A DNA stretch of 23,706 nucleotides. It comes from Saccoglossus kowalevskii. Lineage: Eukaryota; Hemichordata; Enteropneusta; Harrimaniidae. Numbering within the stretch: position 1 is the first letter of the stretch; every line of letters starts with the position of its first letter. Positions 1 to 9,694 of this stretch are shown one piece after another. The stretch spans positions 137,169 to 160,874 of the forward strand of contig NW_003126902.1 in assembly GCF_000003605.2 (NCBI RefSeq), in the 5' to 3' direction. The notes under the pieces are model-generated. The model saw only the letters and a program-made list of their open reading frames with translations. It made no database searches and was not told the DNA's origin. The translations under genes and the position numbers were made by a program.

Positions 1-1346
1 TCGAAAAAAGAATCTGAGGTGAAGTGGACACTACATATGACGCTGTAAGGAGAAGGTCCACCCCAACCTTTTCTCGTTGTTTTCACGGCTTTCGTCCACT
101 GACGTCGCACCTTCGGATCGTTTGGAAAAGTGTGAATACTTACACTATGACTATACGTATTACTGCAACCGCCCACAACACAACGTTTAACCATCACAAA
201 CGTTTGTTCTGAAAACAACTTCTAAAAACTCTCTATCTCAAAAAAAAAAAAAAAATTGACAAAAAAAAAAAAGAAATGCCGACCGAAAAATGTATATCGT
301 TTAAAAGTATGTTGAATCACGCAGTGTTATACAAGTACAGCTCAGGAGTATGGCTTCCTCTCATATTTTGGCATTTGGTGGCGCACTTTCGGCGAGAGTC
401 GGAAATCCGGAAACAGTCGACTGTTTCAGGATAGGTGGGCGTGGCTACAGCACGAGATACATCTTAAATTTACTTGGATAGGAGTAACCATTTTGACGAC
501 AAAAAATCAATAACTGCCCACTTCAGTAGGACACGGATCTAAAATAGTTAACGTGAGGGTGGGCATTGCACAGGCACTTTAATTTTAAAAATTGAATGTC
601 AATTTTACCAGACGTGGACCGATGTGGATTCGGTATCGCTATTTTTGGAATTAAACACTAACATTTCCTCGTTTCTCTGCTCTGTCAAAAGGAGTTACCT
701 AGGCTTTTTTCACGTAACTGTCTCATTAAAATAAAAGAAAAAAATATTACATCTAGAACAAGCACCCAAAACACGTAACAAGAGGTCCCAGTTCAGTTGC
801 TTTCACGATACAAGTGTCATACAACTACTAGATTTGAAGTGTCGTACAGAATTTAATAATAGTTAATATTAGTTGTATGTTCACACTTTACTATCAAAAC
901 CATCATTTCGACCACCCATGTGCCAGTTTTCAGTGTTTGGGCGAGCGGTCAATGTTTTCAATGAGCGAGCGAACGAAAAAAAACGCGATTAAAATGCGGT
1001 CGGTTTCCGGTCGGACAAGACAGCGTGGTCGGAAATAAAGCGATAAGCGGTCGATGTAAAAGCGGAAGGTTGGGCGAAATGAGTACTGTATGAACGTTAG
1101 GTTAAAGCTTGTAAATTCTGCATTGTATAGAAAATATCACGATATTTGTAAAGTGAATAAATTCAATACGTTGTACAATTTACCTTCAGGGAAATACGAA
1201 ATAGAGTAGCAAAAAGCATTTTCAGGGTACAATTACCATTTGTTTTTACCCCAGGCAATCTATACAGATCTTAGAAATCAAAGCAGAATACTAATGTACA
1301 TCAGCTACGAGTTTCCCGTCATGTCACACGTCAATCAGTCGCACAC
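1..1346. other. Non-coding stretch, no gene recognised
   Basis: No reading frame here resembles a known protein; the longest is about 60 codons with no recognisable motif. It holds two A-runs (about 240-272), a perfect 18-nt palindrome (410-427, listed separately) and a cluster of GCGGTC-like words at about 942-1060. A TGACGTCG word at 100-107 resembles a CRE site but could be chance. I see no transposon ends or RNA gene. Confidence 0.5.
410..427. repeat. Perfect 18-nt palindrome
   Basis: The sequence GAAACAGTCGACTGTTTC is its own reverse complement over all 18 positions. It could form a cruciform or bind a symmetric dimer, but no neighbouring gene gives it a role. It could also be chance or the remains of a repeat. 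Confidence 0.6.
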
Positions 1347-1770
1347 TCAAGTAATGTTGTTTGTGTTAAAGGGTGGTAGTCGTCGCGCTGCACACGTACG
1401 ACATTTGTGTTGATAGATATTGATTTTCCCACAAACCAATGCACTATAGTAAATCGGAAGTACGAATTTTGAACCGGGCGCAACGTGAACTAATTGCCAC
1501 CAGTGACTCTTGATAGCTTCCAATAACCAAAAAAAATGCCTAGTTAAAGCGAAGATGTCGTCACCTGCGCATTCGCGGGAATTGAGTCCCAAGCGATGAT
1601 AACAACACACTAAAAACGCAAAGGCTGATGGGTAGACGGTTGTTTGTGAACAATGACACGCTATGGCCATCTGACGCACGCGCATGTGACGACTCCCCCA
1701 CTTTAAGCTTGGGTAACGTCTCAGTTTGTACTGTAGGTGTACGCAACAACCAAAGTCGCCATCTTTGTTC
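1347..1770. other. Non-coding flank of the LINE 3' end
   Basis: A 141-codon open frame exists on the minus strand, but its translation is cysteine- and histidine-rich without any domain I recognise. It runs directly into the tail of the adjacent LINE, so I treat it as fortuitous. A short plus-strand ATG at about 1554 opens only 14 codons. Confidence 0.4.
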
Positions 1771-2616
1771 ATAATGATAATAATAATTTATTGGCACAAC
1801 ACCGATATAGTACAATACGGCAGTATGGCCACTAAATACAACTATTAACTACATTTAAAATAGAATAAACATATTTGGCGGAAGGTATCATAAGATGAGT
1901 ATCCAAAGCACTTAATAAATAAATGAATTTACATTCTTAGTTTTTCAAATTCTGGAAAGCTAATACTGTGAAAAAATGTTTCTCTATTTGATTTAATATC
2001 TGAGTTTGAACAGTTCATAACATACTAGTAGTGTTATTCATCACCCACTTCAGATGAGTCGCACAATTTGCATATTCTTTGTTTTTGATGTCTATTATTG
2101 TACCGCCCTTTCTCAATTGGCAAGTTATGTCTTGAAATTCTTAATTTTGTAATTGCTGATCTTATTTTATAATTCAAAATTACTTTTAGATAATTTTCAA
2201 ATTTGTAATTTTTCTTTACCAGTAAGTATGTCTTTAATTTGTTGCCAACATTTTGATTGTTGTCTTTATTGTGTTGCTTCATCCACTCATTATTATATGT
2301 ATCTTTAAGTTTATTTTGAATAATTCTTTTTATGTTTTTAAAATTCAGATTATTAACTTCCCAGAGTTTGTTACATTTAAGTGTTTCTAACATGTGTTTT
2401 ATAAAAGTTACAAATGATTTCTGTCCTTGTTCGTGTAGATCCAGTTTATTTTGTAAAGCTACCATGCGCTATCCTTGCCCAGTAGGAGAACACATTGTTA
2501 ATTACCTCCAAATGTATGGGGTATCGACTTAATTCGCCCCGTGATGCAATGTTTCGAGCTTCTTCTGTGGACTCCTAATGTATTCTTGCAGAATTTTAAA
2601 TGTAGTTCATATCTCG
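1771..2616 (-). mobile_element. 5'-truncated LINE, post-RT C-terminal region and 3' tail
   Basis: Read on the minus strand, this is the last third of an APE-type non-LTR retrotransposon ORF2 and its 3' end. In order, across frames, I see a segment ending FCKNTLGVHRRSS, then ELSRYPI, then NNVFSYWARI (about 2616-2480). A 143-codon open frame (2465-2034) follows, containing TKLRISRHNLPIEKGRY and a RICKLCDSSEVGDE knuckle. These are the usual post-RT landmarks of this LINE class. The frame is broken at least three times: near LGVHRRSS, near WARI/MVAL, and by stops after GDE. The 3' end is GTGCCAATAAATTATTATTATCATTAT-like, an AATAAA plus ATT-rich tail at 1771-1800. The 5' break lies near 2616. The fragment is inactive. 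Its C-terminal domain resembles that at 10121-11115, so the two probably belong to related families. Confidence 0.8.
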
Positions 2617-3055
2617 CGCATGCGTGGCGCGACGGCCACCGCCCTTTAAATACAGGAATACCTTATTACTCGAATCGATGGTGTTGATACTAAAAGATAC
2701 AATCGTTGTTTTATCGTTATTTTCTGTCCTTTGATTAGCTCTACTGCAGACGTTGTGGCTAGTTCGTCGTAGTTGTGCTGTTGACCGGAATCATCAGTGT
2801 AATCTATGACCTATATTTATTTATGTACATGTATTTATTTATTTATTTGTTGCTACCCTTTTACATCAGGGGCTCACTAATAAGTAATTAGAAGCTGCAA
2901 TAAAATTACTGGATAAACACATACTATATAAATGGAAGAAGAAACAGACAATACAGGAAATGAATCTAATCTACATAATTTTTTCTATAATCCATGGCAT
3001 CAATAAGAAATCTTTTCACAATTTTCCTTCACATATCTCATAATTGTAAGGGTGG
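2617..3055. other. Intergenic stretch with a second LINE-like tail
   Basis: No gene is visible. 2612-2625 reads TCGCGCATGCGTGG, close to the NRF1 consensus YGCGCAYGCGCR, and is followed by a TTTAAATA box at about 2645; whether this is a promoter is unknown. At 2816-2860 repeated TTTATTTA units (TAAATAAA on the minus strand) follow GGGTAGCAACAAATAAAT, the usual look of a LINE or SINE 3' tail on the minus strand. No coding part of such an element is recognisable upstream of it. Confidence 0.35.
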
Positions 3056-4430
3056 GTGCTATCGTGTAATAGGATTTCTTTATTATGTCCCGTGCAGAGT
3101 CTGATCATCTCCCACTTGTATTTAGTGTACATGGGTCTGTACATAAACAATTTTATGCAAATTGTATGCAAAAGTCAACTAACTAAGTATGTATGGCTGC
3201 CTACACGTTCTGATTCATTCATGGGCAAATTATATACCGAGGAAATACAAAATACGTTAAACCCGATTTCTGAAAATGCAAATCTCGATACAGATGTATC
3301 TGTTAATATAATTGAAGACTTGATTCGATATGTAGCTGATAAATGTGGTATGAAAAATAAATTTCAAACACACATACAGAACAACCACTTTGGTTTGACA
3401 ATGATTGTAAACAAAGTAAAAAAGAGAAATACAGAATGTTACGCAAATTTCGTAATACCAATAACCCAACTTATTGAGTAAAAGGTTTAAGTATGTTTGC
3501 CGGGACAAAAAACGCCGACATATAGATCAAATCATGTCAAATTTGATAGGCGCTGATAGAAATCTGTTTTGATCATCATTTAGACGACTAAATAACCCCT
3601 TCTCTGCCAACACCAATATGCCTATCACACATGCTAAATGGTATGACTACTTTTTAGTACGCTCTTTGCAGGTGGTAAGGCAGATGATAACTTTGCTCTT
3701 CCAAACTAGTTCCAAGATCTACTTAAATAAGTTGACGAATTTCAACCTAGCACTATGGAAATTGCTTGGGATATCTTAAATGGGCTAGTATTAAAAATGG
3801 TAAATCTGCAGGCCCCGATGAGCTGATTGGCGAATTCTTTAAAAACTCTTTTCCTACCTTGGCCCCATTTTTAAACATCATTTTAAACCAAATATTTGAA
3901 TCAGGAAAAATACCAAACGTCTCATCAAGTGCAATTGTCATTCCAATATATAAAACGGGGTCCGCCGATGACCCGAGGAATTATAGAGCAATTTCCTTGC
4001 TCAGTATATTTGGTAACAATTTTACATCGATTCTTAATAGATGGCTGTATTTTTGGGAAAAAGCACTGGGACGATCGACGAAGCACAGGCGGGATTCAGG
4101 AACGGTTACTCAACGTTTGATAACATTTTTATTATGCAGTCAATTATTCAAAATTACATTACCAGAAAACGGGGGGACAATTTTATTGTGCATTTGTCGA
4201 TTTTTCGAAGGCTTTTGACACTGTTGATAGACAAAGGTTGTGGTATATTCTGTTAAGGGGGGGGGGTATAAACGGGAAAATGTTTAAAATATTGTCTAGC
4301 ATATATTCAAACGTGAAATCTTGTGTCCGCCTCCAAAATGGAAAAACTGAATATTTTGACTGTCCTGTAGGCATTCGGCAAGGCTGCATACTAAGCCCTT
4401 ATTTATTTTACTTTTTCATAAACGATTGAT
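3056..4430 (+). mobile_element. LINE fragment: endonuclease end, linker and N-terminal two-thirds of RT
   Basis: Plus-strand remains of an APE-type LINE ORF2 read through several frames. The endonuclease C-terminal motif ESDHLPLVFSVHGS lies at about 3096-3137. The linker follows (TKYVW, SVNIIEDLI, LWFDNDCKQSKKEKYRMLRK at about 3180-3450; VCRDKKRRHIDQIMSNLI at about 3497-3550). RT begins with KNGKSAGPDELIGEFF (about 3793-3840), continues through KTGSADDPRNYRAISLLS, AQAGFRNGYSTFDN (about 4084-4125) and the first catalytic aspartate motif FVDFSKAFDTVDR (about 4191-4230), then GIRQGCILSPYLF and FFIND near 4430. At least four frameshifts and several stops are present, so it is dead. The second catalytic motif (FADD/YADD) is missing, and recognisable LINE sequence stops between 4430 and 4470. 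The later domains of a similar element appear in the same orientation at 10121-11115. Confidence 0.85.
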
Positions 4431-4446
4431 TGCTTTGATATTATAT

Positions 4447-5434
4447 TGTCGCGGAAAGCTGGTTGGCACATCCCTTGAAGGTGACCTATTCAAGGGAACT
4501 AGCAACCCTAGTTTGATATCCCTGGTAACTAGGTCATGATGTTTTTCTGTGCCTGGTACCAAGGGTGCTGAAGCGTTAAATTAAATCTTAATGATTGTAA
4601 CTTCCTGTCTTGACTAGTTGCCTGATGTCATTTGACTACACTTGACAGGTATTTCCTATTTTGGCGGATCATGTGACCCCCATTACCAATCAGGTTGTTT
4701 TTATTTATATGCGACCCAATGGAATCCCCAAATATGTTTTGATTGATTTAGCCCCATTTTAGCTTCAGTCACATCCATACAAACTGCTATAAATTAACAC
4801 ACAAACCAGCACTCTTCGGTCAGTTCTTGCAACTCAACCACAAGACCCCAAGATCAAGCCGACCCCTGAAAAACTAAAGGCCTTGCACTTCATAAAGCTT
4901 GGACAAAGAATATAGAGATAACTTTGGCCCTATACCAAGATAATTGTGCATTGCTTTAAGTTCTCAGTAAAGATATTGCGTGACATCCTCTGTAAAGGTT
5001 TCAGAGGGCAGCTTCAATGTGCTGTTGTCTTGGCAAGTCTATGTGACTGTGACCTGTGTGACCCCACGTGACTTCCATGTAATTCATGTCATTATTGTAT
5101 TGTTAATAAAAGAGGTCAAAGGGGCACCTTCCAGTTAAGCCTAATCTCACAACAAATTTACTTTCTGGATTAAAATAACAATGGATAACAAAAGATAGAT
5201 TAACTTTGTAAACAACATAAACAATAGTGTCCCATGATTCTTTGGTGCAATCCATGGGATTGAGCGGTTCCCCTTTAACCGTATACTGTGTTAAAGTGAT
5301 TCAATTATCAAAGAGTTCTCTTGCCCCGCACCAGTCCCACTGAGTGATATATTTTTACTCCAAAGAACCTCTACCTGTTGGCGGGAAATACGCTACCTGT
5401 CCTTACCTATCAACAAAAGGGACAAAACGTTACA
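4447..5434 (+). mobile_element. Candidate solo LTR (Gypsy-like), tentative
   Basis: The segment starts TGTCGCGG and ends CGTTACA, the TG...CA form of an LTR with imperfectly inverted ends. It has LTR-like internal signals in order: a TATAAATT box at 4788-4795, an initiator-like TCAGT at 4820-4824, and AATAAA at 5105-5110. It begins just after recognisable LINE sequence stops. TATAT precedes the start and TATAT also occurs one base past the end, but the right flank is an AT microsatellite, so a target duplication is not proven. There is no gag-pol or primer-binding site. It could instead be ordinary intergenic DNA with a promoter-like patch. Confidence 0.3.
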
Positions 5435-5667
5435 ATATATATACTGTATATAGGTACTACATGTGGATCTCTCAGATTTGTTCATTTTGTGATGATATCT
5501 TTAAATAATTCTCTAATTTTGGTGAATATTTTTGTAATTTTTGGTAAAAAGTGATATTTTCGACTTCTTGTTGAAAACAGGAAGGCCGATTGTTTTGATA
5601 CTATACATATTGTTCATTTTCTAATATCTTCAGTTCTTAATTGAAATGTGCATTGCTAACAGTAGAG
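5435..5667. other. 3' flank of the GLYAT-like gene
   Basis: AT-rich DNA downstream of the minus-strand acyltransferase stop codon. No clear AATAAA on the minus strand is visible within it and there is no T-run on the plus strand, so I see no sign of an encoded poly(A) tail from retroposition. Confidence 0.4.
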
Positions 5668-6531
5668 CTATCTCAGCCGACAGGCTGCTTGTCTAAATAT
5701 CACCCTCGTAGCCACAAAATCATCCACTATTTGATAACCAACTTTTGCTGTCGATTTTGCTGATACTATGTTGCCTAAACTTACAAAAAGATAGGGTGTA
5801 ACTCCTGCATTCAACAGTTCTATACTAAATTTAGCCAATATTACTGTAAACAAGCCTGACCCACGCCACCTCGGTTCACAGAATCCATATCCTAAAGCAC
5901 CACACTCCTTGTGTATGCCCCAAGAAACTGGTGTTCCATCGGCCTCAAAAGCAGCAAAAGATTTACAGTGTTTCAGCGTCTTGGAAAGAACTGATGGTGG
6001 TGAGCTTGTTATTTCATTGTTCAGCCATCTATTTTCTATCAAGGAGATGTGTTCATTTCTTAAAGTGCCATACTGGATTCCAGATGGAAGTTGTTTTGCA
6101 GCAGCTCTTGAACATAATTCTTTGTTTTTCAGTATAAATATCTGACGCGGTGCATTGAAAATCAGTTGAAATCCTTTGTTTTTAGCAACATCATGAACAA
6201 CTTGAAAACAAGGAATTGGTATATTCTCAAACATGATCTGGTCCTTTTCCCAGTTGACTACTCCAGTTGTGTTGAGTACTTCCTTCAGTTTGGAGCTATC
6301 GGTGGAATACATAAAATAAGTTCTTTCAAAAGGTGGCAGATGATAGTTGTTTGCTGCTCCGAATACTGTTGTACAGTTGTCAATGTCGTCTGTGTACATA
6401 TCCATACACGGCCAAATATGTTTAGATATTAAGCTGTTCTTCAACATGGAAAGCAAGTTATTACAATATGGAGTCCATTTATCTAATATTTTCACCAGTG
6501 TTGGTAACTTGCTGACTTCAACCGCTGCCAT
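5668..6531 (-). CDS. Glycine N-acyltransferase-like protein (GLYAT family), single exon
   Basis: Intact 287-codon frame, close to the usual 290-300 residues of animal GLYAT/GLYATL proteins. Enzymes of this family transfer an acyl group from acyl-CoA to the amino group of glycine or glutamine and serve in detoxication. Residues 1-185 resemble the GLYAT N-terminal domain. The C-terminal GNAT-type (FR47-like) domain runs from SFAAFEADGTPVSWGI (191-206) through GYGFCEP and the acyl-CoA loop RWRGSGLF (221-228) to PYLFVSLGN (246-254) and KVGY (263-266). The chosen ATG has A at -3 and G at +4 and opens a complete N-terminal domain. No introns are visible, unlike vertebrate GLYAT genes, so it may be an old retrocopy or a lineage-specific single-exon paralogue. 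The frame is free of breaks, which suggests selection. Substrate and subcellular location cannot be read from the sequence. Confidence 0.85.
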   Translation of the reverse strand: MAAVEVSKLPTLVKILDKWTPYCNNLLSMLKNSLISKHIWPCMDMYTDDIDNCTTVFGAANNYHLPPFERTYFMYSTDSSKLKEVLNTTGVVNWEKDQIMFENIPIPCFQVVHDVAKNKGFQLIFNAPRQIFILKNKELCSRAAAKQLPSGIQYGTLRNEHISLIENRWLNNEITSSPPSVLSKTLKHCKSFAAFEADGTPVSWGIHKECGALGYGFCEPRWRGSGLFTVILAKFSIELLNAGVTPYLFVSLGNIVSAKSTAKVGYQIVDDFVATRVIFRQAACRLR

Positions 6532-6660
6532 ACTTTGAATATTTGGTTATGAATTCAGTAGACTTATCTTATTTGTCCAAGTGTCAACAACAAGTAATGC
6601 TAATGTCGGAAACCCGGAAGTTGGAGAGCCGGAACAAGGACGAATGATAGGGGTATCGAT
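6532..6660 (-). promoter_or_regulatory. Putative ETS-type promoter of the GLYAT-like gene
   Basis: A CCGGAAGT word, the classic ETS/GABP site of TATA-less promoters, lies at 6614-6621, about 83-90 bp upstream of the start codon. A second GCCGGAAC half-site follows at 6628-6635. No TATA box is seen between these sites and the ATG. The position suits a core promoter, but transcription start is inferred only. Confidence 0.45.
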
Positions 6661-6838
6661 TATTCGGTGCCCGAGTTTGCCACAACGTTCGCTCGTGACT
6701 CAATTAGCGTTCTGCTGATGTCAAAAATTGGTAAATCTTCAGAAGTACGAATGACTGTTTTCGTTTTACAGCCACAGCTTCGGGAACGCGGATGGGGTGG
6801 TAACAGAGGGCGTTGTATCAACGGCCAGAGCAGCCTCT

Positions 6839-6902
6839 CAAGATGGCGACGTATTTGCACCGTTTGGCCAAGTGCGGTAGGCAAAAGTGCCTGGGTCAAT
6901 AG
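6839..6902 (+). promoter_or_regulatory. YY1-like site over a possible divergent first exon
   Basis: CAAGATGGCGAC (6839-6850) matches the YY1 motif that often overlaps start codons of TATA-less animal genes. The ATG at 6843 is in strong context and opens MATYLHRLAKCGRQKCLGQ before a stop; a GGTAGG possible splice donor lies inside it. With the ETS site 220 bp away on the other side, this could be one half of a bidirectional promoter. No second exon is recognised downstream, where repeats begin, so a functional gene is unproven. Confidence 0.3.
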
Positions 6903-7064
6903 AATACTAGAAATAATACACGAATATTTTCCTCTTTGAAAGTTGTTGAAAAAAACAGTACTACGAGCATTATCGTTGTGACATGCTTTGACTCGAACTC
7001 GTAGATGTATTGGTTTTGCATCTTGATAAGACCGAGTACGGCAATAAGGGACCGATCAGTTTTT

Positions 7065-7090
7065 TATGGCCGGGGCTGGGCCGGCAATTT
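7065..7090 (+). repeat. 26-bp GCCGGGGC/GGGCCGGC motif, left member of an inverted pair
   Basis: This 26-bp motif matches the reverse complement of 10102-10127 at 23 of 26 positions, about 3 kb away. Core words are GCCGGGGC and GGGCCGGCAA. It may be a terminal inverted repeat of a larger element or one of two inverted copies of a repeat. Both ends are followed within about 120 bp by C- or G-runs. Confidence 0.55.
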
Positions 7091-7377
7091 TTTGTAAATG
7101 TAGAAACAAAATCAATAAACCCCTCTGTACCCACAATGAAAATTATGGTGACCCCCCTGGACAAAGACTAAAAGTAATGTGACCCCCCCCCCCCGTTTTC
7201 AATTCTTTTTAAAACATTTTTATAGTTAATTATTTAGTTTAGTTGTAGTTGGTGTAGATTGTCTGCAAACTATAGTCATTGAGTGAAAAATAAATGTTTC
7301 TACAAATCAGCGAAACAGTGCATGTCTCCAAGTAAAGTTTAGTGCCTGCTTGTCCCAGATCTTGTCAAATACCGCAC

Positions 7378-7491
7378 TTCACTGTGATCCCCCTCTTCAC
7401 TGTGATCCCCCTCTTCACTGTGATCCCCCTCTTCACTGTGATCCCCCTCTTCACTGTGATCCTCCTCTTCACTGTGATCCCCCTCTTCACT
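7378..7491. repeat. 18-bp minisatellite, about 6.3 copies
   Basis: The unit TTCACTGTGATCCCCCTC is repeated head to tail; the fifth copy has one C-to-T change. On the minus strand the array stays open and would encode (EGDHSE)n within a 63-codon frame at 7339-7530, but nothing else about that frame suggests a gene. Near-identical copies point to recent expansion. Confidence 0.9.
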
Positions 7492-7547
7492 GGCCAGAAA
7501 GAAAGTTGTAAACATTTGTGAGGAACTCAAACGTTAATACTGTATAC

Positions 7548-7680
7548 AGGAGGAGGAGCAGAAATTGGAGGAGAAGGAGGAGGAAGAAAAAGATGTTTTA
7601 GAATACGAACAGTAGGATACAGATTAAAGAACGAAGAGGGAAAAAAGGAGAAATAACAGGGAAATATTGGAATATAAATA
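7548..7680 (+). repeat. Purine-rich (GGA/GAA) tract
   Basis: The plus strand is almost entirely A and G from about 7548 to 7595 (AGGAGGAGG, GGAGGAGAAGGAGGAGG) and remains purine-heavy to about 7680. Such tracts can form triplex DNA. No coding role is seen. Confidence 0.6.
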
Positions 7681-8565
7681 AAGAATAAGATAAACCAAAT
7701 ATTGTTATATTTTATATATATTCTATATTACTAATTTTTTATATCATACTTTATTGTGTTTCCTGTAAATCTCCATACTTTTAGTCATGTGACAGTGATT
7801 GCAAACTGCATATAATTAATAGCTTAGAATCTTTCATCCTATTTATTTCCACTTACTTATATTTATTTATTGTGGTATAATTTACACATTTACATAAAGC
7901 ACTTTTTTTAATTAGTCCCCGTTCGGCTGCAGTCCGAAAACGGGGACTTGTGTTTTGACCTCCGTTTGTCCGTTCGTGCGTGCGTCCGGACCTGTATCTT
8001 AGAAATGTCTGGACCTATCACAATCAAACTTCACACATGACATTATACATATGCACATCAATTTTGTCCACGGTCTGATTTAAGATGGCCGAATGGCAGT
8101 CATTTTTGTACTGAAAAATCATCAAAATTAAGCATTTCTCGGCTGTTTACAGATGGATTTGGTATATACATTGGACATTATAGGACCTTGATTCACGTCA
8201 TTCTGTTTTAATGAATGTGGTTCTAGTGCCATATCTCTGACTTGCTTTCACTGATTATGTTCAAATTTTAAATATTCATTATACATCATGTCATAGATAT
8301 ACAAATATATTGGTTTGACGATCCTATTAAAAATGGCCGAATGGTGGCCATTTTTGTGCTAAAAAAACCATCAAATGTCAAGCATTTCTGGCATTTATGG
8401 ATGGATTTCGTTCAAACTTATAACATGCATTAGACATTACGAGTTAATGATGCACGTCATTTTATTTTTCAGATAGGATTCAAAATGGCTGACTGGCGCC
8501 ATTCTGTTTTAATGAATGGACTTCTACAGCCATCTCCGACATATTCATTATACAATGTATGTCAC

Positions 8566-9449
8566 AGTGTAAGGCCTGCTTATCGCAATTGAGAGGGCCA
8601 CCCACAGAACTCACACTGGACAGGGGGTTCTTTCACTGCTAGTATGGGGTAGACAAGACAATAGTACTGGAAATGAAATAAACATACACCAAAATATCGA
8701 GTTAAAGCTTATCAATACCTTAATAAAGCACAGAAAAATACAATGAATTAAGTCACTAAAATAGGGGATTGCTTAGGGAAGTGTGCATTGGTGATAACTC
8801 ACAGTTCCAGGATGTATTAATGGACGGTAGTCAATGGCTTCTGCAACACAACAACGAAGAAATACAGGAGTCGTGCTTGCAGAGGAACGCTGGTATTCTG
8901 GAGGGCACCGCTGGAAGCAGGAGATCACAGAGCAGTTTATACAAGTCTCACAGAATGATGGTTGTAGCCTGTATCACTTGACAAACAATATCGTAGCAGG
9001 ACACACAGGAAAGCAAGTTGAAGTGACAGAACCAAGTTGAAATGATCGACCCAAAATGTGTCTTGTGTCTGTCCAATTTATAGGCATGATTCAGTGTCAC
9101 CACCTGATTTTCCCACATAAGCCAATCAGAATGTGACCTTGCTAGCAGCTGTGTCACGTAGGCAACTTATTCGATCATAAACATCCTTTGTTATTCAATA
9201 ACAGCACACCTGGTAGATTCCAATTCTCCTTTCAAAGTTGTAAACACCCTTTGTTATGTAAATTACAAGCACACCTGGTAGAACCCACTGTCCTTCCAGA
9301 GTTGAAAACAAGTATGACCTGTCAACCACCTTTATGACAGTTATCACAATACACACCGTTTCTTCCCATGATTCCATGCACACTTCCATTTGCAGGGTCT
9401 GAGGTAATATGACATAAAATTAAAATGAGGGATGCTGACATTGTACACC
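8566..9449. mobile_element. Insert inside copy 1 of the hairpin-ended element
   Basis: Copy 2 runs straight through this point (at about 18370), whereas copy 1 carries about 880 extra bases, so this is an insertion in copy 1 or a deletion from copy 2. The junctions show ACAATG...GTCA on the left (8553-8564) and TGACATTGT on the right (9435-9443), roughly inverted. Open frames of up to 70 codons inside it resemble nothing I know. Confidence 0.5.
9179..9303 (+). repeat. Imperfect 62-bp tandem duplication
   Basis: Two adjacent units share AAACAYCCTTTGTTAT, then GCACACCTGGTAGA, then a C/T-rich part ending AGTTG. The units begin at about 9179 and 9241. They lie inside the insert at 8566-9449. Confidence 0.6.
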
Positions 9450-9694
9450 ATATATACATGTATTCAAAATGGCTGATTTTGTTTTAATTAATGCTGTTCC
9501 AGAGCAATATTTCTTAATGTGGACAAGTACTCGTTTGACGACCAGTTACAAATGTCAAATTTAATGCTATACAATCATCATAATCATATTCCTGACATGG
9601 TTATTTTCCAGCTATATTACTATAAACAAAACTATATATCTTAAATTCTATAACTAACGGGGACTGTGCCATGCATGACTTGTTTTATTTAATT

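Larger units (their letters stand above)
7914..9686 (+). mobile_element. Hairpin-ended non-autonomous DNA element, copy 1
   Basis: The same family as 17650-18599, aligned along its whole length apart from an insert (about 8566-9449). The left end is a hairpin: AGTCCCCGTTCGG (7914-7926), a seven-base loop, then CCGAAAACGGGGACT (to 7948). The right end carries AACGGGGACT (9656-9665), a palindromic CCATGCATG, and ends CTTGTTTT at 9686. Flanks TTTTAATT (7906-7913) and ATTTAATT (9687-9694) match at 7 of 8 positions, a decayed 8-bp target duplication. Inside are ATGGCC palindromes at 8082, 8331 and 8482 in modules of about 150 bp. There is no transposase. The 8-bp duplication suits hAT- or P-type elements, but the ends do not match the consensus of either. 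Confidence 0.7.

Noticed and set aside
1347-1815. Overlapping minus-strand open frames of 141 and 84 codons
   Set aside because: No recognisable domain, the two frames overlap each other, and one runs into the LINE 3' tail; most likely chance.
7339-7530. Treating the EGDHSE repeat frame as a gene
   Set aside because: The open frame is a product of the 18-bp minisatellite; the flanking residues and context show nothing gene-like.
7914-9686. Calling the hairpin-ended element a Helitron because of its hairpins
   Set aside because: Target duplications of 8 bp and the absence of a TC start and CTRR end argue against it.
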